Of a stretch of DNA of 64,000 bases, positions 52,601 through 64,000 are shown in pieces. Below the pieces are notes generated by a model, which saw only the letters and a list, made by a program, of their open reading frames with translations, did not search any database and was not told the origin of the DNA. The DNA lies in NCBI RefSeq assembly GCF_022539315.1, contig NC_066323.1:12389219-12453218 (forward strand), written 5' to 3'. The translations under genes were made by a program, and so were the position numbers. Source of the stretch: Serinus canaria. Its lineage: Eukaryota; Chordata; Aves; Passeriformes; Fringillidae. Numbering within the stretch: position 1 is the first letter of the stretch; every line of letters starts with the position of its first letter.

Positions 52601-55600
52601 ATGGAATGGTGAAAGAAGTTTTAGGCAAAAGCACTTCTCACTTACAGAACAAACTTTTGGAAGATGCACCTTTCACAATGTTCTCTTGAAAAATCTGTTC
52701 CATATGGAATTTCTTAATATTTCATTATTCTGCAGCCCCTTGCACAGACAACATTTTGCAATGTGGAAATGTTCTTTTGTGTTAGTTACCATGCATGGGT
52801 GTTAACTTTGGATACATACATATGTATTTTTTTAATCCTGTCCTTTTTGTAGCTTCTGGGATGACTCATTCTTAGCTGATGGCTTGTTGGTTTTGATAAT
52901 AAGTTTTCTGCAAATGAAAGACAAAATGTTTTTACATTTTAGGGCTGAGTACATCATGTTAGCAAACAGCCACGTGTTTGTTGCCTTCTAAACAGTGAAA
53001 ATTTCCCTCCAGGTCACCTGAGTTCATCTGAGCCTCACAGTTACTTTCAGTGTGTTGTTGGGGGTCCCTCCCTCTATCTGGACTCCCTTCTGCACTCCAG
53101 CTGCAGTCTGTGATGTGGCTCCCTTGGTTAACTGCCTGGCTGTCCTACCTTGTCTCATTGTAACTTTACACTGAGCCATCGTCTTCCTCCTTCAGTACCA
53201 ATGCAGTCCCATCCTTATGCCAGTGGATCTTCAACTTGTGTGGTTCAAAAATAGACACACAAAGCACAACCTGCCCATTGTGAGTCCTGGCTTTGCCCAG
53301 GCTAATGTGGCCTAGGCAGCCTTACAGTCCTTGGAATCAAGGCAGAATTTGCCATTAAGGTGGCTGCAGGAAAATGTATGGGCTTGGTTTCTGAAAGAAC
53401 TGCCTAACATGGATGTTACCACTGCAGATCTCTCTAACTTTGGCCTTTCAATCAGTTTTACACTGGGACTTAGATTGTTTTATATAGAGGAATCATAGAA
53501 ATATGCATTAAATAGAATTTGTCTACATTTCATTCTTTCTCTTGTGATGCTTTTGTCCTGTTTTTCTATCTCTTAGTGTTTCTATTTGCATCATTAAATA
53601 CTGTTGTATCTCTAGGCTAGAGCTGTGCAGTGTTTACTGTTCTACATGGAGAAGGTCCTGACCTGAAAAGACATTTCTTTGGCTGTGTTTGCTGTTAGGA
53701 ATTAGCTTGCAGAAAATCAGTGTGTTCTGTGAGTTTCTAGAAAAATTAAAAGTGCCTTCCTGACTGAATTTTGAACATCCTGTGTGCTATATAATATTTT
53801 GTTTGTTTTTGTTAGCCTATATGCATTTTTCTGCATTGACTAGAGGGATGGTTGTCCTGAAGAATAAATGATGCAAACACAACACAAAGAACATATGACT
53901 ACTCTCAATACTTGCCAGTTTTATTGGATATTATTTTTAAAAATGGTTGAAATATGGCTCTTGGCTTCAAAGTGAAACAGGCTGACTGTAGGCAAATTGC
54001 TTATAAGATTCCACCTCCTTAAAAAAATATTTTTAAAAAAACCCTCATAAAAAACACAGCTTTTCAACATTCTCTGTAACTTTTTCCCTCTTCCCACTCA
54101 CACCCTCAACAGTGTGTACTGGAGATAATTTACATTTGTTCTCACTCATATCTGTTCCTTTCTTAAAAATCCATTCTGTCCCTCTGAAATAACATGGCTG
54201 ACTGGCAGTTTATTATTATTATTGCCTGCTGTTGGAGAATTAATGAAGAATAAAGCTGACATTTCCTAGCTAAAGAATAGAAAGTCCAAATTTTCACAGA
54301 ATGATTCCTATCTAAATTCTCATGACCATAAGAATAGTTGACATGTCTGAATACCATATAAGCTTATGGTATCCCAAAGTGTCAAAAATCATCATGTTGC
54401 CCCATGAAAACTGTACCTGGAAAGCAGAAAAAGTGCTTTAAAAATATACTAATTACTTTTGCCTGCCATTTGATCATGGACTGGTTAAATACACAGTTGT
54501 TTTTTCTGCATCTTTTATTCATGTTACTGTTGAAGAATGCATAACATTTTAATGATTAGAATAATTTTGGGTTTTAATTCATTGTTTTGATGAGTGAAGA
54601 TATGGGGCTGGTCTATGTGTAGTCAAATATTGCCTTTGCATGGAATTCAGAATATGTGTATGAAAAATAAGAGAAATATCTTGGCAATGCTGACCCTTCA
54701 GAGACTTCCAGGTTGCTTGAGTGCTGATAAGTATGCATCATTCTGGTTTTATTTTTTGTTCCCTGTGCTTCCAACAGAAGGTAAAACCTTGTGAGCTGAT
54801 AAATACCCTCCCTTGAGTTATGTAGGACAAATACCATTTCTGTTTCAAACACAAACCCTGTTATTATTGATACTTCCCTTCCAGTTATGTACTATGGAAC
54901 ATTCAATGATAGGTGATGATGCAGCTTAACCAACTCCTCTCTATTTGATGAGTCAGGTAACCCCCCAGTGAACTTTCTAGGCAGTGTGAATCACATGTAT
55001 TTTGGTGCACCTTGTGCATCATTTCCCTTCTCACAAAGGCTTCTTGGCATTTGCTGCCCTTCTATGCTGGATGTGTCTTTTGGGCTTTCTGGCAGTAGAT
55101 TTTGTATGTATGTCTTGTTCTCTCAGGCTCCCCTAGAAGCTCTTGGTGGATTCTCTGCTGTAGCTGTCCCAACTTTGTTGTGTTGCTCTCTTCCCTTGTC
55201 AGCAATGAGAGCAGCTTCTGGCTGATAAAAGAAAGAAGTTCTATTTTAAATTGTTTTGTTTATGTACTTGTTAAAATATAGTCAATTATAGATTGCTCTA
55301 AAGGAGCCAAGAAAGGGCTTCAGTGCTCCATTCCAGTGCCTCCAAACAACAGCAAGGTATAATACATTGCTACATCAGCTCCAATGCTGAATCACACCAA
55401 TCTGGTAGTGATACAGACCAATTCTGCTCCTCCACCTGGGTGTGGAGATGGCTGTTGCTGGTTGGAATCCCTGGTTTCCCTCAGCCAGTGATGCATCCTG
55501 TGCCCACGGTGTCTGTCCTGGGGCTCGGAGCGGTGACGCATTTCCGCGCTTCGGGAAATGTCTCATTGCCTCTGAGGACGCTGCTGTCCCTGCTGTCACA

Positions 55601-55759
55601 CACACAGGCTGTACTGCCAAACAGCTGCTAGGAATGGGATATTCGTGTTCTGCCACATTTATTTCACACTTCACACATTTGTTCTCACCTCCCAAGTATT
55701 ACATGGTGCTGTGTCCAATCATATTTTCATTTGCAGGCAAAGGAGATTTGCAGAACATC
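46666..55759. other. Upstream non-coding DNA, part 3
   Basis: AT-rich with moderately GC-rich islands near 48480-48770, 49740-50170, 53040-53330 and 55440-55620. The frame at 48352-48753 is open because of GC-rich composition and shows no domain. A C/A-rich low-complexity stretch lies at about 47262-47320. A 9-bp inverted repeat (GAGATCTCT, 5-base loop, AGAGATCTC) lies at 50518-50540. No gene is recognisable. Confidence 0.55.
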
Positions 55760-56480
55760 TCAGTGTGAATGGTTTACATTAGCTATAAAATAATTTGCTG
55801 TATTTGAGGCTGATAAAGTGGATTCATGCTATACTAACAGACTTAATCCTAAATTAATATATTCATACCTCTTGACAATCTGTTGAAAAACAACTGCTAA
55901 TGCAAATGTTTAAGTGAGTTGTGTATATATGTAATTTTATACAGCCCTATATAAAAACCTTTTTATATACTTTTGACACATTGATTTCTAACATGACCTG
56001 ACAGCTGCTGTTTGTATAAACAGCTGCTATGTATATAAATGAGATTAAAAATAATAAAAGATCATAAATATAATTGGGAAAAGCCTGTTTATTTGCAATT
56101 GCAAAGCATCATAAATACCAGTGACTGGAGTCTATTCTACTACATGCTGTGCTAGGATCTGATTTGTCTGATTTATTTAATGAATTGCTGAATAATTAAA
56201 TTCTAAAATACAGAAGACATTGTACCAGTAATGCTTCAGAAAGCAAAAGATTTTAAATGTATTGTAGTACAGCAGTATTAAACATATTGCAAAATAGGTC
56301 CCAAAGAACAAAATCTTGTAATTGGACATTATTTAGGGGTATAACTGGACATTTTTATTGTGTAATCTGCCTTCATTTGTGTAAATATCTCTATTGGTAA
56401 ATACGGACTTAACTTCATTTAACACCCATAAAATTACTTATTGCTTCAAAGCTGAGCAAATTAATTCCTTTCTAGTATGG
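55760..56480. promoter_or_regulatory. AT-rich block, candidate conserved enhancer-like element
   Basis: About 700 bases of non-repetitive AT-rich sequence, poor in long frames, containing an ATGCAAAT octamer (55900-55907), several TAAT/ATTA homeodomain-type cores and an imperfect 19-base-period duplication of ACAGCTGCT (56001-56037). Such texture is common in deeply conserved non-coding elements of gene deserts. This is a compositional impression only; no alignment was possible. Confidence 0.2.
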
Positions 56481-59400
56481 TAAAAGAGGAAATTGGTTTT
56501 GGCTCTTTTTTCCTGTTACAAAGTTCTCAAAAAGCACCTTCCTCCTAATCAGAGTTGGATAGCAAAGGGAAAGTAATGGAGAGAGACCAAGAGACTCCAA
56601 AATTGATTAAATGAACTTTCAAAATTCTAGGGAGAGTCTTCTGTGGCTCTGCTCTGTTTTGCAGCACGGTGGGTGCAGGAGAGCAGGGTTACTGTCCTGA
56701 GAGAGCAGCAGAGGAGAGGAGTCTTCCCTCCTGAGGGACCTCCCTGCAGCTCTGCTGGCTGCTCCCTCTGGCAGCCTGCTCTACCTTTCCAAGAGCACAG
56801 CTGCTGCAGGGATGGAGCTATCAAAGGCTGCCAAATCTCACACTGTGGGTCACGTTTTTCCTGCTTTATTTATTGTTTCTGTGGGGCGATATCATGGGAA
56901 CTGTATTTGACCCTGTTGTGCTGTATATGAGCTGCTGTCCAAGTTAACCTTAGGTGGTACAGGTGTGGCCAAAGTCAGAATGTAGCAGCTGACCTGCCTG
57001 TGGTAGGTACTCACTGTGGGAGCAGCTCTGGAGACAGACCTGGAGTTCTCTTTTTAACAGAGCCCCATGAGGTTTGCAAAAGTGACCTGTTCTCCCCCCA
57101 GCACTAGCCAAATAAAGAGTATGATAATAGGAACAGGTGGCTTGTGTCACCTTTTCTAGACTAATGCCACCATCTCATTCCTGAGATTTCATAGACAAAA
57201 ATAAATAAGTGATTTTTGTTTTGTCTAAGTCTTCTAGATGTAGCAAACCTGATTTATTCCTTCAACTGTGAGTCCTAATCACTTAGTGCATGAAAGAAAT
57301 GACTACTTTATTAAATTCCTGATTTACCAATCTAATAATAAAATAATAATTGCCTATTATCACTCTGAACTAAATTCTCAGTTTTAACAAGAACAACCCT
57401 GTGGATTTCCCTTTATCCATTTTTTCCACTCAGTCACCAGGTGTTTCTTAACCTGTCCATGTTGTGCCCACAGTGCCTTGACTGACTCCTAGAGCACCTG
57501 GGGAAGGAACTCTTCATGGCTGTGAGTGGGCAAAAAGGCAGGAAATAAAGCCTGCAGGGAGAGCAGCACAGGTAAATCACACATGCCTGCATGATTTTGG
57601 ACTTGGGGCTGGCAGTTAAAACTCAGCAAAGAGGTCATTAAGCCACCATTTACTGTTCCCTGAAACTGCCATGTCAGTGTGTGGTGATCAGAAAAGCCAG
57701 CCAAATACTGGGCAGCCTCAGGAATGTTGTTGGGAGGGAGACAGAGGCTACTGCCTGTATCTGCTCGGATGTTATTGGGAATGGGCAGAGATGTGTCCTC
57801 TGACATTCCTAATGGAATGAGCAAAACAGAGGAGCAAAGCAGAGGGGCTCTAGAGAGTGCTATGTGCTCTTCCCAAGAGTCTCTCTCAGTGCTGCCATGT
57901 GCAGTATATTTGCAGCCTATGCATGGGGGCCTGATTCCATTCTTCACATAATCAGTTTAAATCTTACTTTTTTCTTGAGTGGGCATGTTGGAGCAATCCC
58001 TCAGCTGTCAGGTAGAATAATTTCAGAGCTGTATGTCCACATTTGAAGATGAGAGTTCCTACAAACGAACCAAGGTTAAGATGTTGCCTCTTAGTGTATT
58101 TCCCACAGTAAGACGGAAGCATACCCTTAAGAGGAGATGCTTTTTATATTTAAGAAAAATGGTTGACCACTTTTCTGTGTAATTGTTAACATTCCCCTTG
58201 GATAGAATCCAGTGATGAACAACTTCCTCATGGAAGAGGTCAAGGCTTTTCCCTCTCCCATAAGTATTAAATGTCAGTAATATGTTTGAGAGAAGTGATG
58301 CAGATAAAGATTTAGAGTCACGGGGCCAGTGGCATTAAAAGAGTAATGTAAATTGTCTGCTTTTAAAAGAGGTACAAAGCATGTTTATTATTAGGACCAG
58401 GGCAAGAAATTAAAATTCTTTGGATTTCTTGTTGTACCTACAGTACTCTAAGCATGGCAGAGCTTCTACCCATGTATGGCAATGTGTTAGTGGAATTCTG
58501 CTTGTGCTGTGTAACTGAGCAGAACAGTCACATATCAGGCACAAGATGTTAAGGAGGAAAGAAAATCTTTAGCAATTTTCTTGGTATTTGAGAGTCACAG
58601 AAATTCAGTCAATTTAAAGTCCTTGTGAATGTCCCATATTGACGGGTGGGATCTGTGCTGTGGCTGGCAAGACCCTGCAGCTCTCTGTGCACTGCCTTAC
58701 ACACACATATTAATAGAATACAGAATTGTTAACCTTCCTCATATTCCACACTCTTGTTTCCAGAACCTGCAGTGTGGGTGGACATTTTAATTTGGATAAA
58801 GAGCTCATCTATTTTTGCGCTTGTATAGTAAAGCAAAGTACTTTTTTTTGACACTGATCACCCAGTGATCACAGATTTTTTTTCTTGGTTGGTATCAGGG
58901 AACTTTGATTCATTGAGGGACAGCTGTTAATTCATACACTGGAGACAGCCTGATAGGATTTTTTTTTTCTTGCCTTATTACCAGGAACACTGTCAGCGTT
59001 TAATTAAGAGTTTAAATTTTAAAAAAATAAATTATTTCTAAGTGGAACCTTTATTAAAACCTTTAAAGGGAAGACTTTGTTCTCAGAAAACACTATAAAA
59101 TTAAACTGTTGTTTTTTTTTCTTTGACAATCCATCAGATTTGTGTGGTCATTTCCCCTTGGCGTCAGACCTAAACTGTTATGAGATTTAAGTTTAAATGT
59201 GTGAAAAATGGAGAAGTGAATGGATGATTCAGGACTCTTGGTACTTTTGGCTGGGGCAGAAGAAAAATAGCTTTCAAGAAAAGTATTTGGATCAATAATT
59301 AAATTCAGTGAGGTAGATGAGATTTTATTTCAGAAAGTGTCCAAATTCAATTCAGAACCTGATGTTTTAAGGCTTTCTTCTGCACTCCACAACACAATAA

Positions 59401-62400
59401 AGCTGGTGTTTCCAGGGAAAACCACTTAGCTCCTGAATGGCTGTATGGGGTGGATTATTCTTATTTCATGTGATTAATACCAGGCATTTAGGAGAAACAT
59501 CAATTTGTCCTACTGATGGATAGTGATAGGCACATTTGAAACATTCAAACCTTTTAGTGAAATATCCCCAAGCTACACTGGGGCCAGAGAGCTGCAGAAG
59601 AGCAGAGGCTTGGGACTTATGCTACTGACTTGAACAAGACCAAGATTTTGGTCCAGTTAACTGTAAGTATCAAAGGAATGATTATCTGGAGCTGTGGGCT
59701 GCTCTCAGGACCAGGAGCTGGATGTTTGTTTCCTGTGGCTCTTTTCAGATGGTTGCTACGTTGTCATATTTTGGTGTGCTCTAGCGTGCTGCTGTATTCT
59801 GTCATGGTTGCCTGTCTGAAACCAAAAAATCATGGAAGATTTTAATGAGAACTTTGTCTTGAATTCTGAGAGAATCTGTTTTCATAATATTTTTTTAAGA
59901 AAGGAAGATGTTTTTCAGGGAACTTTTATGCTAGAGGCCCTAGGTTTGGAGCTGGAGCTTCCTGGGTGAAGCATGGTCTTAGTCAATTTTTGCATGTGCT
60001 GTTTTGTGGAAAAAAGAAAAAGCCACTTCTGCTTCCTGAACTCCTTATGTCTGACCCCTGGCCCTTCTGTTAGGCCTGAAGGCAGGGAGTGTGTGCTCTG
60101 ATGCCTTGTGAGGAGAGCAGGGAGGCCACAGGTATCAGCAACCAGCAGTGAGTGATGGGAATTTCAGTGTAGATCTGCAAATTCCAAGTCTTGTCTCTGT
60201 GAATTTTGTGTTCTCTGTTCTGTGATGCAGGAACTGCTTTTTCTCCTACTTATGCATGCATCTGCAAGCTGGTGATGATGATTTAAAAAGAAAATTGATA
60301 GATTTTCTGGGGAAAAGTTGTGGAAACCTTTTGCTAACAAATGTTGTTAAAAAAATGGGTCCAACCACTTTTATCTGTTATTTTACCTGGTTTTATAAAG
60401 TCAGCCTAATAGATGTCTGGAAGCAGAAAGGCACTTAGGTATTTTACCTTCATTTCAACCAGAATAAGAGATGGTTTAAAGTTTCCCCTCTTTCTGGGAA
60501 TATGCAGAAAACTAAAACTTCTCAAATGCTTGGTTCTGTAAGCACCCCATTGGCCAAAATCCATGTAACTAAAGGAGAGCCCTAGCTGTACTCCTGTTTG
60601 GAAGGGAAATTGGTTTCCACATGTGAAGTGTATTCCAGCCCTGGAAACATGAGACCCTGCTCAGTGCACAAGAAGGTGCTCTCTGTTCTGCAATCCTGTG
60701 GTCTCACAGTGTGTACTCAGTAATGAACAGCCAACATAATTTCCTGGCTAAGAGGCCTTTTAAGAGGTGTTTGCATGTGCTAAAATTGCTTCTACCAGGC
60801 TTAAAACAGAGCTTAATTGTGGAGAGGCCTTTGCACATACATGTCTGACATTATCAGTGCTGAATCATGAGAGCTACTTGCCATGGTGCATATCTTCATG
60901 TAGTGATCTGCCTTTTTTTCCTGAACTGCTCCAAATTAAGACATTATAGAAATGGTATAAAGGATGCATATGGCCTTTTATGAAAAGGTTCTTGCTTCAC
61001 ATGTAGTCCCTGTTGCTGTGCAATAAAATCAAATAGTAAATTCTAAAATCCATAAAGTCAACGGAATGTTTTAAAGATGAAATTGCATCTGGTTCTCTTA
61101 GGCTTTGTGCTTTAATATCTTGTATTACCAACCTAAATCTATTTGTGCAAGTCTTGCTTTTAGTGGCAGAACTATAAAATAACCTAAGAGGTATCCATGG
61201 AAGTGTCATAAAGAGTTTATGATGCCCACAAGGAGTCTGTCACTGCCACCCCAATCTTTCCTTTAAGAGCAGCTTGCTTTGCAGGCTGAGGGAGTAATGC
61301 ACAATAATCCTGAAAGGGGCTTTGAGATGGAGTTCTTATGAAGTTGTGTGGCATGGCTGTAATATTGATGTGTCCTGCCAGCTCCTCTGCTGAGCATGGA
61401 AGTAGCAGGAGGTTTGGCACTGCATTGCATGGGCCTCTTCAAGTGCTTCTTCCAGAATTTTGTCAAAATATTTGGAATAGCATCATTCAACTGTTAAGCA
61501 ATACCTGATCTTTATAGAGAAGTTGTAACACTCAGAGAAAGGGAGAGATATAAACATTAGTTAAAAAAAAAGGAGGCAACCAATAGAAATAACCCAGAAA
61601 ATACCTGAGAAGTTTTTTTCCATTGCAAAATTTATCTGAATTAAATATACTGATATTAAATATCCATCCCCCTTTAAAGAGGATGGAAAGATTTCATTAT
61701 TTCTACACAGCTGATATATTTCCAAACGTGTATTCCATTGACTTGGCCAACTATAAAATAATTAAAATAATGAGTTTTCCTTCTTGGCACAAGATATCTT
61801 AGCTATTTAGAAAAGTTGTTCTTGGTGAGCTACATTCTCTGAATAACTATAGGCAGTGTTTTTCTTTTTATGATGAGTTAATGGTGGCCTTCTGTGGCCA
61901 CTTTTTTTTTTTTTTTCATGTAATTTCTTTTTTCTCTATATCCAATTTCTACAGATTTTGTGCCATTTAGATGATCTGTTTTCAGGAGTCATAGATCTGT
62001 TTTCATTGTGCCTATCCAGGAATATTGCAGGGCAGTAATTAGGGCAATCTTGAACCCAGAATGAGAGACTCAACCTGAAGCTCCCAGGGTGAGGTACAAA
62101 TCCTCCCATGGTTACAGCTGCCATCACTTGTGAAGGCATTGTTTTCTTCTGAGACATTGGGTGCAAACCAAAATGCATTTCTCAATGCATTGAAGTGTTA
62201 GTCAATGGGCTCGTGAACTCTTTTGTCTTATGATACTATAAAAACTTATTGGAGAAAATTTAGCCAACTAGAACCAAATTAATGATTTAGTTTCAGTTCC
62301 TATGAAAATGTGTTTTTTTTGTTGTTGTTTTTGTATATGTGTGAAGTGTCTAGTGTTATAATTTGCCATCACAGTGGTTTCTGTGGAGTGCATTTGGTCT

Positions 62401-63479
62401 GAGCACAAAAGATTGTTCTCTTCTATGTCCATCTGGAGGTTTTAGTGCCCGGTCTTCACCCAAACTCTGTGGGAGTTAAGGCTGCCTTCCTTTGAAGCAG
62501 CAGAAACTTTCCCTCCTCCCTTCAAAAACTGGAGGAACCTAAAGAGTTGATAATTTAGCTCCTTATTTGAATTCAGTCAGAATGCTTTAGCATTCCTGTA
62601 CAGTTTTGTTGGTGGTTTTTTAAAAATATCTTTAGCAAAATGATATAAACTTAGTTTCTTACACTAAGCTTCTCTATCCTCACTAGCTGGGGCAAATGCA
62701 GGCTGGTTGCCTTAGAAGTAAAAGCATTAGGAGACTGAAGTGTCTGTGCCAATGCTCTGAACTCTGGTCATTTAGCAAACATGCAGCTTTCAACTAAGCT
62801 AAAACCTGGGAGTCCTTCTGTCTCTTTCTCAGATGAGATGTCTTAGTTTTTCTTCTTACATTCCATATGCAATCTCCTGTTCAGCTCCATGGAGCTTTAA
62901 GTATGGTTTGCCAAAATTAATCTGATTCAATCCTCATATTGGTTTAAATCAGGAAAATCAGGATATATTTAATCAGATGGAGTGATGTGAAAGGAGGCTG
63001 GACTTTCAGGTACACTGCTCTACTTTAAATAAAAAACCCTTTTAGACCATGAAAGACAAAAATTGATGTTTAGTTCCTTTATATGCTTAGAATTATGGAG
63101 ACTTTATAGACCAGTTGCTGGTTCTAACCCCCTCAAAGCTGGGTAAAATGAAATAATAAGCATTGATTCATGAGGGGAAAATATTATATGGAAAAAAATC
63201 AGCACTGCCAGCAGTCTTGCTGGCTCCTGGCAACATGGAAATATGAATGGTGGCAGGCATGTATGCCCAAGCAGACCTTGAGCTCTATATACCCTCTATA
63301 TAGTTTGTAAATTTTCTGTTCTGGGGTCACTTTCCAGTGTAATTCCCATTTTCATTGTTGTAAGAACTGAGTAAATATTTTAAATGAAAAGAAATGGCTT
63401 ACCACCAGCCTTCCCGCCCTGCATCAATACAAACAATAAAAAGTCAGCAATGTGTGTGATATCTCTTGTGTGGATTCTC
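56481..63479. other. Upstream non-coding DNA, part 4
   Basis: Mixed AT-rich DNA with a moderately GC-rich stretch near 56640-56830. The 152-codon minus frame at 57489-57947 has no recognisable domain. A 15-base T run lies at 61902-61916. No transposon or RNA gene was recognised. Confidence 0.55.
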
Positions 63480-64000
63480 TTCTGCACCCGAGCACTTTCT
63501 GAGCCATTAGCCTGATGAAGCTGTGCCTCCCTCCATTACCTCCTGTGGTGCTACATTTCTGCCTCTGGACAGGAGCCCACACCAGAGGGGGCTCCATGTG
63601 AGGTCTGACACTGGTGATGGAGAGAAGCAGGGAGGCTGAGTGGTGCTGCTCAGAACACGAATTTATTGTGGGCTGTATGGGCCTATAGACTGTTCTAGGA
63701 AGTAATGTTTTACTGCAATGATTGGGTCAATCATGACATGTACACACTTAGACATTTTGCAACATCTCTTGCTTGTAGAAGTTGACTCAATCTTCTTGAT
63801 TCAGTCTTCAAAGCTCTGTTCTTACCAAGGCATCCTGATTATCAAATCTTTTATGCTAATCAGGTCCAAAGTACAGCAGTCTGACCTGCTGGTTTCTCTC
63901 AGGCTTGCTGCTTCTTTGGGTGGCTCACAAAGCCTTGGGAAGGCCTGGCTCTTGGCTGCTGCACATGAAATTTGTGGCTTTAGGGGCACATAGGGTGGAA
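63480..64000 (-). mobile_element. Probable LTR, minus orientation, cut by the window edge
   Basis: Read on the minus strand, a TATA-like CTATAG (63688-63683) is followed within about 20 bases by AATAAA (63667-63662) and then a mixed C-rich segment. This compact TATA plus polyadenylation arrangement fits the U3-R-U5 layout of a retroviral LTR. The sequence to the right would be U3 and runs off the window. Boundaries and target duplication are not visible, and no retroviral coding frame was recognised. Family is unknown. Confidence 0.4.

Noticed and set aside
57489..57947. 152-codon minus frame
   Set aside because: No recognisable domain. It could be a transposon remnant, but no supporting motif was seen.
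1..64000. tRNA, rRNA or snoRNA genes
   Set aside because: I recognised no T-arm GGTTCGA-type box paired with an A box, and no other RNA-gene signature. Small RNA genes can be missed without a covariance-model search.

Overview
The window looks like vertebrate nuclear DNA, most likely from a bird. It has one intact multi-exon-type gene, long AT-rich non-coding DNA, few recognisable transposons, and one clear fragment of a CR1 LINE antisense to the + strand (46582-46665). CR1 is the dominant avian retrotransposon family. Low repeat density fits a bird genome. A more precise placement (passerine or other) cannot be made from sequence alone.

The only protein-coding gene I can support is AGTR1, the type 1 angiotensin II receptor, on the minus strand. 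Its whole 359-residue coding sequence lies in one exon (16776 down to 15697). A strong splice acceptor lies 53 bases upstream of the ATG. About 18 kb further upstream, a CpG-rich island (about 34500-35260) carries a minus-strand TATAAA box and a consensus splice donor, which together look like the promoter and first non-coding exon. The intron between them (about 34840-16830) has no convincing extra exon. The 3' UTR probably runs to an AATAAA on the minus strand near 15066.

Region by region: 1-15050 is DNA downstream of AGTR1, with a GC-rich unclassified block (2590-3560), an LTR-like element (about 5202-5572), simple repeats and a short perfect hairpin. 15050-34966 is the AGTR1 transcription unit. 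35260-64000 is upstream non-coding DNA with a 56-bp minisatellite (38661-38979), a small GC-rich patch with a short ORF (42033-42149), a cluster of A/T-rich simple repeats (44155-45380), the CR1 fragment, an AT-rich block that could be a conserved enhancer (55760-56480), and an LTR-like sequence running off the right edge.

No novel gene system was found. The most interesting observations are the abrupt GC-rich patch inside the otherwise AT-rich AGTR1 coding exon, the predicted remote promoter and exon 1, and the 56-bp minisatellite that is open in several frames on both strands although its period is not a multiple of three. Apart from AGTR1, the reading frames I inspected look like chance or shadow frames.
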